From: Gammaproteobacteria bacterium
GTDB taxonomy: Bacteria > Pseudomonadota > Gammaproteobacteria > Natronospirales > REEB76
DNA length: 7,934 nucleotides
Assembly (NCBI GenBank): GCA_028871235.1
Contig: JAGWNO010000092.1
Span: 1-7,934, forward strand
Direction: 5' to 3'
The translations under genes and the position numbers were made by a program. The stretch's first letter is position 1; every line of letters starts with the position of its first letter. Of the stretch, positions 1 to 6,230 are shown piece after piece. The notes below the pieces were generated by a model. That model was not told where the DNA came from, did not search any database, and saw only the letters and a list, made by a program, of their open reading frames with translations.

Positions 1-1
1 C

Positions 2-1063
2 ATCGCCATTTTCGTGCTCGGGATCGGCGCGTTCATCGGCGGGTTGTGGATGAACCGCAAGGGACCGCGTGTGGTGGGGATCGCGGCCGGAGTCCTGTAC
101 GGACTGGGCGTGCTGCTGGCGAGCCAGTCCGCAGACAAGCTGGGCCTGCTGTATGTGAGCTACGGCGTGCTCGGCGGCCTGGGGGTCGGTCTCGGCTACA
201 TCGTGCCGGTGGCGACCCTGGTCAAGTGGTTCCCGGACAAGCGCGGCATGATCACCGGGATCGCGGTGGCGGGCTTCGGTGCCGGCGCCTTGATCACCGC
301 GCCGGTCGCGGCCTGGCTGATCAAGCAGGTCGGCGTGCTGCACACCTTCGCCATCCTCGGCGTCGTGTACTTCTTCATGGTAACCATCGGTGCGTTGATC
401 ATGCGCAATCCGCCCGCGGGCTGGGTGCCGGCAGGCTGGAAACCCTCGGAGCGCATGCAGTCCCAGCGCAGCACGCGCGATTACACCTTCAAGGAAGCCC
501 TGGGTACCTGGCAGTGGTACGCGCTCTGGGGCATCCTGTTCCTCAACGTGGTGGCCGGCATCAGCATCATCTCGCAGGCGGCGCCCATGGCCCAGCAGCT
601 CACCGGGGTCACGGCACTGGTGGCGGCCGGCATGGTCGGCATCATCTCCATCGCCAACGGCACCGGCCGGCTGGCCTGGGCCTGGCTGTCGGACGCCATC
701 GGGCGTCGCAACGTGTTTATCAGTATGTATCTCCTGCAGGTGCTGATCTTCTTTGCCATCCCCTACATGAGCAGTTTCGTGCTGTTCACCAGCCTGGCCT
801 TCATCGTGCTGCTGTGCTACGGCGGCGGTTTCGGCACCATGCCGGCGTTTGCCACCGATTATTTCGGCTCGAAGAACATCGGACCGATCTACGGGCTGAT
901 GCTCACCGCCTGGGGTTTTGGCGGGGTGCTGGGGCCGATGCTCACGGCTTTCCTGCGTGAGAGCACCGGCGGCTACGCACAGGCATTGCACATCATCGCG
1001 GTGATCCTGCTGCTGGCCACGATATTGCCTATCGTGATCCGGCGGCCGGCCAGCAGCGCCTAG
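2..1063 (+). CDS. MFS transporter, OxlT/OFA (oxalate:formate antiporter) type, 5'-truncated by window
   Basis: This is an inner-membrane secondary transporter of the major facilitator superfamily. The frame is open from base 2 (first codons I-A-I-F, then V-L-G-I-G), so the gene begins outside the window. About 353 residues are visible against roughly 400-430 for the family, which means TM1 and part of TM2 are missing. Right at the start is the MFS loop 2-3 signature G-L-W-M-N-R-K-G-P-R (a G-x-L-x-D-R-x-G-x-R variant with N for D). It is followed by a glycine-rich helix (LGGLGVGLGYIVPVATLVKW) and F-P-D-K-R-G, as in OFA proteins. A hydrophilic central loop (MRNPPAGWVPAGWKPSE) divides the halves, and the loop 8-9 counterpart appears as W-L-S-D-A-I-G-R-R. 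The substrate is probably a small carboxylate such as oxalate or formate; the family call is firm, the substrate is not. It stops 7 bp before modA on the same strand and may be co-transcribed with it. Confidence 0.87.
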   Translation: MAIFVLGIGAFIGGLWMNRKGPRVVGIAAGVLYGLGVLLASQSADKLGLLYVSYGVLGGLGVGLGYIVPVATLVKWFPDKRGMITGIAVAGFGAGALITAPVAAWLIKQVGVLHTFAILGVVYFFMVTIGALIMRNPPAGWVPAGWKPSERMQSQRSTRDYTFKEALGTWQWYALWGILFLNVVAGISIISQAAPMAQQLTGVTALVAAGMVGIISIANGTGRLAWAWLSDAIGRRNVFISMYLLQVLIFFAIPYMSSFVLFTSLAFIVLLCYGGGFGTMPAFATDYFGSKNIGPIYGLMLTAWGFGGVLGPMLTAFLRESTGGYAQALHIIAVILLLATILPIVIRRPASSA

Positions 1064-1070
1064 CGGACAG

Positions 1071-1913
1071 GTGAACCGCCCGCATCGGATCCCTCCGCGG
1101 CGTCGGTGCGGGCGGCTTCCCGCAGGCTGGGCCGGATGGTGCGCGGCGGCCCTGCTGGCGCTGCCGCTTAACACGCACGCGGGCACCGCGGTCAGGGAGA
1201 CAGCCGTACGCGTGGCCGTGGCGGCCGATTTCTACCGCCCCCTCCAGCAGCTTGCCGCCGCCTTCACCCGCGAGACCGGCATCCGCGTGATCGCGAGCCC
1301 CGGTTCCTCCGGCGGGCTCTATGCCCAGATCAGCAACGCGGCTCCCTATGATGTGTTCCTGTCGGCGGATGCTCAATATCCGCGCCGGCTGGTGGCGGCC
1401 GGGCTGGCCGCGGGTCCGAGCCGTTTCACCTACGCCCTCGGCGTGCTGGTCCTGTGGGGTGCGCAACCCGAACCCCCCGCCGGCCCGGCGGCGCTGCGCA
1501 GCGCGCGTTTCGCGCACCTGGCGCTGGCCAATCCGCGCTTCGCACCCTACGGGCGGGCGGCGCAGGCGGTGCTCACGGAGCTCGGTCTGCTTGAGCCGCT
1601 GCGTACCCGGCTGGTTTACGGTGAGGACGTGGGGCAGACGCTGCAGTTCGCGGTGAGCGGCGCCGCCCGGTATGCCTTCGTATCATGGGCGCAGCTGCTG
1701 GCCGCCGGTCTGGAGCAACGCGGCTCCCACTGGCTGGTGCCGGAAAATCTGTATCCCCCCATCGAACAGCAGGCGGTGCTGCTGGTGCACGCCCGGGATC
1801 CCGTAGCGGCACGGCGGTTCCTCGACTTTCTGCGCGGACCGGCCCGCCCCCTGATCGCGCGGCTCGGCTACCGCCTGCCGGTGGACACCGCACCGCCGCC
1901 GGCACCGCCGTGA
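1071..1913 (+). CDS. modA: ModA, molybdate ABC transporter periplasmic binding protein
   Basis: ModA captures molybdate (or tungstate) in the periplasm and delivers it to ModBC. The 280-residue product starts at GTG 1071. An arginine-rich n-region (R10-R12) and the hydrophobic stretch WCAAALLALPL end near T-H-A37, a Sec-type signal peptide. The mature part has the ModA pattern: VAVAADFYRPLQQLA (48-62), then P-G-S-S-G-G-L-Y-A-Q-I (77-87) and A-P-Y-D-V-F-L-S-A-D (91-100), the oxyanion-binding region, and Y-G-E-D-V-G-Q (183-189) with a following F-A-V-S-G-A-A-R-Y-A-F segment. The length is ordinary for the family. The ribosome binding site is weak (GGACAG directly upstream), but no better in-frame start exists before the signal peptide. 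The stop overlaps the modB start (GTGA, 1910-1913). I cannot tell molybdate from tungstate specificity; the ModC Mop domain and the neighbouring moeB favour molybdate. Confidence 0.93.
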   Translation: MNRPHRIPPRRRCGRLPAGWAGWCAAALLALPLNTHAGTAVRETAVRVAVAADFYRPLQQLAAAFTRETGIRVIASPGSSGGLYAQISNAAPYDVFLSADAQYPRRLVAAGLAAGPSRFTYALGVLVLWGAQPEPPAGPAALRSARFAHLALANPRFAPYGRAAQAVLTELGLLEPLRTRLVYGEDVGQTLQFAVSGAARYAFVSWAQLLAAGLEQRGSHWLVPENLYPPIEQQAVLLVHARDPVAARRFLDFLRGPARPLIARLGYRLPVDTAPPPAPP

Positions 1914-2590
1914 GCGCGGCGGCATCCGCGGTCTTCGACTGGTCACCGCTGGCCTTGAGCCTGGAGCTCGCCAGCATCACCACCGTGCTGCTGCTGCTGG
2001 CCGGAACCCCGCTCGCCTGGTGGCTGGTGCGGCGCAAGACTCTGGCGCGCCGCGCCGTGACCGCGTGCGTGATGCTGCCGCTGGCCCTGCCGCCGACGGT
2101 GCTGGGCTTCTATCTGTTGCTGGCCCTCGGTCCCCACGGTCCGCTGGGCGCACTGGCCGAGCGCTGGTCGGGGGCAAGCTTCGCGTTCACCTTCACCGGC
2201 CTGGTGATCGCCTCCATGGTGTATTCCCTGCCGCTGGTGGTGCAGCCGCTGACCGCGGGGTTCGAGCGGCTCGATGCACACCATCTGGAGACCGCGGCGC
2301 TGCTCGGTGCCGGACCTTGGGACCGGCTGGCGAGCGTGGTGCTGCCGTTGCTGCGCGCCGACCTGCTGACCGCCGCAGTACTCGGCTTTATCCATACCTT
2401 CGGCGAGTTCGGCGTGGTGCTGATGGTGGGCGGCGATATCCCCGGGCGCACGCGGGTATTGTCGCTGGCGATCTACGACCACGTGCAGGCGCTGGATTAC
2501 CGCGAGGCGAACCTGCTTTCGGCGGCCGCCGTCGGCATGAGCTTCACCGCGCTGCTGCTGCTTTATCTCATCACCCAGCGGCGGCGTTGA
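1910..2590 (+). CDS. modB: ModB, molybdate ABC transporter permease
   Basis: ModB is the membrane channel subunit of the molybdate importer. The frame is open upstream to 1685, but that part lies inside modA. I start at GTG 1910, which overlaps the modA stop as GTGA and gives 226 residues, the normal ModB size. There is no Shine-Dalgarno sequence before it, consistent with translational coupling to modA. Several hydrophobic helices are visible, such as ITTVLLLLAGTPLAWWL (about 23-39) and VTACVMLPLALPPTVLGFYLLLAL. The cytoplasmic EAA loop that docks on the ATPase is E-T-A-A-L-L-G-A-G from residue 127, followed by the usual hydrophobic stretch and G-F-I-H-T-F-G-E-F-G-V-V-L-M-V-G-G, a strong ModB signature. 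The product probably acts as a homodimer with two ModC subunits. It lies second in the modABC operon, 5 bp before modC. Confidence 0.94.
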   Translation: MSAAASAVFDWSPLALSLELASITTVLLLLAGTPLAWWLVRRKTLARRAVTACVMLPLALPPTVLGFYLLLALGPHGPLGALAERWSGASFAFTFTGLVIASMVYSLPLVVQPLTAGFERLDAHHLETAALLGAGPWDRLASVVLPLLRADLLTAAVLGFIHTFGEFGVVLMVGGDIPGRTRVLSLAIYDHVQALDYREANLLSAAAVGMSFTALLLLYLITQRRR

Positions 2591-2595
2591 CCGGG

Positions 2596-3672
2596 ATGCT
2601 CACGTTTCGTTTTCAGCTGCGGCAGGGGGGATTCGACCTGGATGCCCAGGGCGTATTGCCGGCCCAGGGCCGCAGCGTGATCTTCGGGCCGTCCGCAGCC
2701 GGCAAGACCACGCTGCTCAGACTCATGGCCGGCCTCGAGCGTGGTGCGCAGGCGCGCATCGCGTATGGCGATGAACTCTGGGAGGACCGGGAGCAAGGCG
2801 TGCGCATCCCGCCACACCGCCGCGGCGTCGGCCTGGTGTTTCAGCATCCGGTGTTCCTGCCCGGCAACACGGTGGAGCAGGCGCTGCGTTACGGGTGGCG
2901 CCGCCGTCAGCCCGCGGAGCATCGCGATGGTTTTGCCGCCGCCGTAGAACGCTTCGGTCTCGGCGCACAATTGCGACGCAGGGTGGAGACGCTCTCCGGC
3001 GGAGAGCGCCAGCGGGTGGCATTGCTGCGGGCGTTGCTCGCCGCCCCGCGGCTGCTGCTGCTGGATGAGCCGTTCTCCGGGATCGACGCGGAGCTGCGTG
3101 CGACGCTGCTGCATGCGCTGGAAGCGCTGCATGCGGCCGAGGCTCTGCCCATGATCTACGTGACCCATTCCGCCGAGGAGGCGGTGCGTTTCGCCGATCA
3201 TCTGCTGCTGCTGGAAGCGGGGCGGGTGCGTGCCCTGGGGTCGGCCGACGCGCTGGCGGCGGATGTCTCGCTGCCGCTCGCCCGCCGCCCCGACGCGGCG
3301 GTCGCCATCGACACCGAGTTTGTCCAGCATGACGCGGACGACGGCGTGAGCCGGCTGGCATTCTCCGGCGGCGAACTCTGGGTCACCGCCAGCCGGCCGC
3401 GCGAACCCGGTGCGCGGCTGCGGGTGCTGGTGCATGCCCGGGACGTGAGCTTGGCGCGCACCCGCCCGCAGGCCAGCAGCATCCTCAACGTGCTGCCGGC
3501 ACAGGTCGCGGCGCTCGCCGAACTGCCGGATGCTGCGGTGGTGGTCTCGCTGCGCATCGGCGCCACCCCGCTGCTCGCGCGGGTGAGTCGCCGTTCGGCG
3601 CGCGAACTCGAGCTGCGACCGGGCTGTGCCGTGTATGCGCAGGTCAAGGGAGTGGCGCTGCAGAACTTCTGA
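2596..3672 (+). CDS. modC: ModC, molybdate ABC transporter ATP-binding protein with Mop/TOBE domain
   Basis: ModC hydrolyses ATP to drive molybdate import. The frame is open from 2020, but residues before ATG 2596 lie inside modB. Starting at 2596 gives 358 residues, typical of ModC; a TTG at 2587 overlapping the modB stop is a weaker alternative. ABC landmarks are present in order: Walker A G31-P-S-A-A-G-K-T38, Q-loop Q83, signature L133-S-G-G-E137, Walker B L-L-L-L-D157-E158, D-loop S-G-I-D shortly after, and switch H191 (Y-V-T-H-S). From about residue 292 comes a molybdate-binding Mop/TOBE domain (A-S-S-I-L-N-V-L-P-A-Q-V to the C-terminal V-K-G-V-A-L-Q-N-F), which separates ModC from other importer ATPases and may sense cytoplasmic molybdate. 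The ribosome binding site is poor (CCGGG), so coupling to modB is likely. This is the last gene of the operon. No terminator hairpin is visible in the 18 bp before the convergent moeB. Confidence 0.95.
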   Translation: MLTFRFQLRQGGFDLDAQGVLPAQGRSVIFGPSAAGKTTLLRLMAGLERGAQARIAYGDELWEDREQGVRIPPHRRGVGLVFQHPVFLPGNTVEQALRYGWRRRQPAEHRDGFAAAVERFGLGAQLRRRVETLSGGERQRVALLRALLAAPRLLLLDEPFSGIDAELRATLLHALEALHAAEALPMIYVTHSAEEAVRFADHLLLLEAGRVRALGSADALAADVSLPLARRPDAAVAIDTEFVQHDADDGVSRLAFSGGELWVTASRPREPGARLRVLVHARDVSLARTRPQASSILNVLPAQVAALAELPDAAVVVSLRIGATPLLARVSRRSARELELRPGCAVYAQVKGVALQNF

Positions 3673-3690
3673 GCGCTGTGCAAGTTACTG

Positions 3691-4461
3691 CTATCCGCCC
3701 GCCGGCCGGTCCCGGCATGCCGGACAGTCCGCCCGCCGCTCGATGCTGAATTCGCTGAAACGCCCGCTGCGCGCAGCGTAGCGCAGCAGCCGTCCGCTCA
3801 TGGGCATACCCGTGCCGGTCAGCAGCTTCAGCGCCTCCACGGCCTGCAGGCTGCCGATGACTCCCACCAGCGGACCGAGCACGCCGCCGCGTTCGCAGTT
3901 TTCGAGGGATTCCCGGGTATCCGGATGCAGGCAGGCGAGACAGGGGCTGGCGGCGCTGCGCAGATCGAAGACGGCGAGCCGTCCTTCCCAGCGCAAGGCC
4001 GCGCCGGATACCAGCGGGCGGCGGTGGGCGATGCAGGCGGCGTTGACCGCGGCGCGCGTGGCGAAGTTGTCGCTGCCGTCGAGCACCACGTCGCTGCCGG
4101 CGACGGCCGCGTCCAGCGCCGCTCCGGCCAGCCGCGTGTCGAGCGCCTCGACGCTGAGCGACGGGTTGAGCGCCAGCACTGCAGCGCGTGCCGCCTGCGC
4201 CTTGCGCCCGCCCAGGTCCGCCGTGCGGTACAGGATCTGGCGCTGCAGGTTGGTCTTGTCCACGCTGTCGAAGTCGGCGAGCAGCAGCCGGCCGACGCCG
4301 GCGGCGGCGAGATACAGCGCGGCGGCGGAACCCAGTCCTCCCAGACCGACGATGAGTGCGCTGGCACTCGCGAGTTGCGCCTGCGCGGCTTCCCCAAAGT
4401 CGGCCAGCGCCAGGTGTCTGGCATAGCGGCGGTTAAAATCCGCCGCTGCGTCCCCGTGCAT
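3691..4461 (-). CDS. moeB: MoeB/ThiF/HesA-family adenylyltransferase, most likely molybdopterin-synthase adenylyltransferase MoeB
   Basis: MoeB adenylates the C-terminal Gly-Gly of the small sulfur carrier MoaD so that it can be thiolated for molybdopterin synthesis. The frame is open to GTG 4515, but I choose ATG 4461: an AAGGA Shine-Dalgarno sequence lies 7 nt upstream, and the 256-residue product then aligns from R-Y-A-R-H-L like other MoeB proteins. It shows the nucleotide-binding G-L-G-G-L-G (39-44), D-F-D (63-65), N-L-Q-R-Q (71-75), K87 and D131 (S-D-N). Two CxxC pairs for structural zinc are C174/C177 and C246/C249. C189 in E-N-C is the position of the conserved cysteine in this family. 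The main alternative is ThiF, which carries out the same chemistry on ThiS; the adjoining molybdate operon favours MoeB. Some bacteria use one such enzyme for both pathways. No MoaD is in the window. It is convergent to modC. Confidence 0.86.
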   Translation of the reverse strand: MHGDAAADFNRRYARHLALADFGEAAQAQLASASALIVGLGGLGSAAALYLAAAGVGRLLLADFDSVDKTNLQRQILYRTADLGGRKAQAARAAVLALNPSLSVEALDTRLAGAALDAAVAGSDVVLDGSDNFATRAAVNAACIAHRRPLVSGAALRWEGRLAVFDLRSAASPCLACLHPDTRESLENCERGGVLGPLVGVIGSLQAVEALKLLTGTGMPMSGRLLRYAARSGRFSEFSIERRADCPACRDRPAGG

Positions 4462-4468
4462 CACGGGG

Positions 4469-4473
4469 TCCTT
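4469..4473 (-). promoter_or_regulatory. Ribosome binding site deciding the moeB start
   Basis: On the minus strand AAGGA lies 7 nt before ATG 4461. The two other in-frame starts (GTG 4515 and ATG 4494) have no such sequence in front. This is the main reason for shortening the open frame by 18 residues. Confidence 0.6.
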
Positions 4474-4495
4474 GGCCTGATGGTGTCTTTGCATT

Positions 4496-4563
4496 GCTTG
4501 TCCGGGGCTGTGCACGCGGTATCAATAAGAATGGTCCGGACAAGCGGCAATATCAATTGCCGC
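4496..4563. repeat. Nested inverted repeats upstream of moeB
   Basis: A 10-bp perfect inverted repeat (GCTTGTCCGG at 4496-4505, CCGGACAAGC at 4536-4545) adjoins a second perfect dyad, GCGGCAA at 4544-4550 and TTGCCGC at 4557-4563 with the 6-nt centre TATCAA. The two share bases 4544-4545, so as RNA they could not form fully at the same time. They lie about 35-100 bp upstream of the chosen moeB start, where an operator or leader structure would be expected. Function is not known. Confidence 0.55.
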
Positions 4564-4966
4564 GGGCTGGAGGGCAGGCAGACTGCGGCTGCGGATCGAA
4601 TCGATCACCGCGGGACTCGCTGGCGGTCAGGTCAACCGCAACTGCTCGTCCGCATTGAACTTATCCGGATCTGACGTCACATCGTGCATTCATCACCTCA
4701 AGCTGTCACTGCCGTTGCGGATACTATAAATTTATTGGAGCGTCAGTTTGCCCCGGATTACTCGCGATGCACCAGTGGCGGTGGTGTCCGGAAAATAACG
4801 ATTTTCGGTCGCGATGAGCAAGACCGTGGATGTTGATGTCGTCAGGCGGCTGATCCACTCGATACATCTGCAAATTATGCGAGGATTAGCCGCTTCCAGT
4901 TAACCAAAAGCCCGCATACAAACCCTTGCCAATCGTCTGGATGAAGCCCACCTCGGCCGCCTTCCA

Positions 4967-5938
4967 TCACGGCAGGAGGATGGTCGAGCCCGTAGTCCGG
5001 CGGGACTCGAGATCGCGGTGCGCCTGGGCGGCATCCTTCAAGGCATAGGTCTGGTTGACGGCGATCTTGACCGCGCCCTTCTTCACCACCATGAACAGCT
5101 CGCGGGCGGTCTGCACCAGGTCTTCGCGCTTGGCGATGTAGGTCGGCAGGCTCGGGCGTGTGAGGAACAGGGAGCCCTTGCGCGACAGCAGCACCGGATT
5201 GAACGGCGGCACAGCGCCCGAGGCGTTGCCGTACGTCACCATGAGACCGAGCGGCGCGAGGCAATCGAGCGAATCCATGAAGGTATCCTTGCCGATGCCG
5301 TCATATACCACCGGCACGCCCGCACCCTTGGTGATCTGCTTCACGCGCTCCGAGACCTTGTCGCGCGAGGTGATGAGCACATGCCCGCAACCGGCTTTCT
5401 TCGCCAGCGGCGCCTTGGCGTCGCTGCCGACGGTGCCGATCACCCTGGCGCCGAGATACTTCGCCCACTGGCACAGGATCTGACCGACACCGCCGGCAGC
5501 GGCGTGCACCAGGATGGTGTCGCCCTTCTTCAGCTTGTAGGTGCGCTTGAGGAGATAGTGCGCCGTCATGCCCTTCAGCATCATGGCTGCCGCGGTCCTG
5601 TCGCTCACGCCAGCCGGAATCTTCACCAGCCGCTGCGCGGGCCGCAGCAGGACCTCGGCATAGGAACCGATCGGGTCCACATAGGCGACCCTATCACCCG
5701 GCTTGAACTCCTTCACCCGCGGCCCCACCGCTTCCACCACCCCCGCGCCTTCGCTGCCGAGTGTGGCCGGCAGCGGCATGGGATAGAGCCCGGTGCGGTA
5801 ATAGGTATCTACGAAGTTCACGCCGATGGCGGTGTTGCGCACCAGGACCTCGCCGGGACCGGGCTTGCCGACCTCGAGCTGCTCCCAGCGCATCACCTCA
5901 GGCCCGCCGGTTTCGTGTATGCGGATGGCATAGGGCAT
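4967..5938 (-). CDS. qor: NAD(P)H:quinone oxidoreductase, QorA-type zinc-independent medium-chain reductase
   Basis: This cytoplasmic enzyme reduces quinones or related electrophiles with NADPH. The 323-residue protein is full length for the QorA family of the medium-chain dehydrogenase/reductase superfamily. The N-terminal GroES-like domain has G-G-P-E-V (11-15) and N-F-V-D-T-Y-Y-R-T-G-L-Y (41-52), the family's active-site segment, without the zinc-ligand cysteines and histidine of alcohol dehydrogenases. The Rossmann domain carries A-A-A-G-G-V-G (146-152) before the C-Q-W-A-K helix, the QOR form of the coenzyme-binding motif. Y-D-G-I-G-K-D-T and S-L-D-C-L-A-P-L-G follow. The end, E-S-R-R-T-T-G-S-T-I-L-L-P, matches the usual QOR C-terminus. 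The start ATG 5938 has TAAGGAA five nt upstream. Nothing ties it functionally to its neighbours; it appears monocistronic, with its own promoter in the divergent spacer. Confidence 0.93.
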   Translation of the reverse strand: MPYAIRIHETGGPEVMRWEQLEVGKPGPGEVLVRNTAIGVNFVDTYYRTGLYPMPLPATLGSEGAGVVEAVGPRVKEFKPGDRVAYVDPIGSYAEVLLRPAQRLVKIPAGVSDRTAAAMMLKGMTAHYLLKRTYKLKKGDTILVHAAAGGVGQILCQWAKYLGARVIGTVGSDAKAPLAKKAGCGHVLITSRDKVSERVKQITKGAGVPVVYDGIGKDTFMDSLDCLAPLGLMVTYGNASGAVPPFNPVLLSRKGSLFLTRPSLPTYIAKREDLVQTARELFMVVKKGAVKIAVNQTYALKDAAQAHRDLESRRTTGSTILLP

Positions 5939-5975
5939 GGACGTTCCTTATTTTCCGGCTGTTTGGGACGAGCGT

Positions 5976-6028
5976 AGGCGTATAGAAACAAAAGAGAAGT
6001 GCCTGCTCTTCGTCTCAAATATACGCCT
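5976..6028. repeat. Inverted repeat AGGCGTATA...TATACGCCT with inner arm
   Basis: AGGCGTATA (5976-5984) and its exact complement TATACGCCT (6020-6028) are 35 bp apart. Inside lies a shorter pair, AAGAG (5992-5996) and CTCTT (6006-6010). The right half-site overlaps the possible qor -10 box. This could be a regulator's paired operator or an extended hairpin; neither is proven. Confidence 0.5.
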
Positions 6029-6089
6029 GCAGCGCGAGCGACGATAATCCCTGCTCCCGGTCCATGGCAATGTCAGTCCCGGCGCGATT

Positions 6090-6124
6090 CGAATGTCCGG
6101 CTTTCAGCGAGGAGTGGACATTCG
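6090..6124. repeat. Inverted repeat CGAATGTCC...GGACATTCG
   Basis: A perfect 9-bp inverted repeat, CGAATGTCC (6090-6098) and GGACATTCG (6116-6124), with a 17-nt centre. It lies about 110-140 bp upstream of the outer membrane protein start. No T-run follows on either strand, so it is not a terminator. An operator for the downstream gene is one possibility. Confidence 0.5.
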
Positions 6125-6216
6125 CGCTGGAGTCCGGATACCGCCTACCGCAAGTTACGCGGCTCTGATAAAGTTCGCGCACCCTGACGGATGTCGGGGA
6201 TCAATACATAAATTAC

Positions 6217-6221
6217 AGGAG
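6217..6221 (+). promoter_or_regulatory. Ribosome binding site of the outer membrane protein gene
   Basis: AGGAG lies 9 nt before ATG 6231. It fixes the start there rather than at the upstream in-frame ATG 6093, from which the frame would run through the promoter region and bury the signal peptide. Confidence 0.75.
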
Positions 6222-6230
6222 TTTCATCAC

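Larger units (their letters stand above)
4462..4966. other. 505-bp spacer between qor and moeB: no convincing gene, several dyads
   Basis: I see no gene here. Both flanking genes read leftward, so this spacer should hold the moeB promoter and the end of the qor transcript. No clear minus-strand sigma70 pair or terminator was found. Perfect inverted repeats are present: GCTTGTCCGG (4496-4505) with its complement at 4536-4545, and GCGGCAA (4544-4550) with TTGCCGC (4557-4563) around TATCAA. A smaller dyad GAAAAT/ATTTTC lies at 4791-4806. On the plus strand CTGTCA (4703-4708), 16 bp before TATAAA (4725-4730), resembles a sigma70 promoter but leads into no recognisable gene. One open stretch, ATG 4814 to TAA 4903 (29 codons), has no ribosome binding site and no family I recognise. 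Confidence 0.5.
5939..6230. promoter_or_regulatory. Divergent spacer between qor and the outer membrane protein gene
   Basis: This 292-bp stretch must carry the promoters for both flanking genes. It holds two perfect 9-bp inverted repeats, listed separately. On the minus strand TATATT (complement of 6018-6023) could be a -10 box for qor, with a poor TATCGT 17 bp upstream; it overlaps a repeat half-site. For the plus-strand gene, CTGACG (6184-6189) and CATAAA (6207-6212) are 17 bp apart, but transcription from there would start inside the ribosome binding site, so I do not call it. No coding region is supported. Confidence 0.45.

Noticed and set aside
1685..1909. Upstream extension of the modB frame to ATG 1685 (75 extra residues).
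   Set aside because: It lies wholly inside modA and adds a proline/arginine-rich tail not found in ModB. GTG 1910 overlapping the modA stop gives the normal length.
2020..2595. Upstream extension of the modC frame to ATG 2020 (192 extra residues).
   Set aside because: It overlaps modB and is arginine/alanine-rich out-of-frame translation. The ABC domain begins normally at ATG 2596.
2686..2709. Unusual P-loop G-P-S-A-A-G-K-T in ModC.
   Set aside because: The two alanines fall at variable positions of Walker A; G-x-x-x-x-G-K-T is intact, so ATP binding should be normal.
4703..4903. Plus-strand promoter (CTGTCA/TATAAA) with short ORFs at 4748 and 4814.
   Set aside because: The ORFs are 16 and 29 codons with no known family. 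The second has no ribosome binding site, and no plus-strand gene follows for over 1 kb.
5985..6005. Sigma54 promoter for qor on the minus strand (GGCAC, then TTTTG).
   Set aside because: The essential GC of the -12 element is missing.
6184..6212. Sigma70 promoter CTGACG-17-CATAAA for the outer membrane protein gene.
   Set aside because: Transcription would start around 6219, inside the ribosome binding site, leaving no usable leader.
6093..6230. Upstream start (ATG 6093) for the outer membrane protein.
   Set aside because: ATG 6231 has AGGAG at 9 nt and is directly followed by a signal peptide. The longer form would bury that signal peptide.
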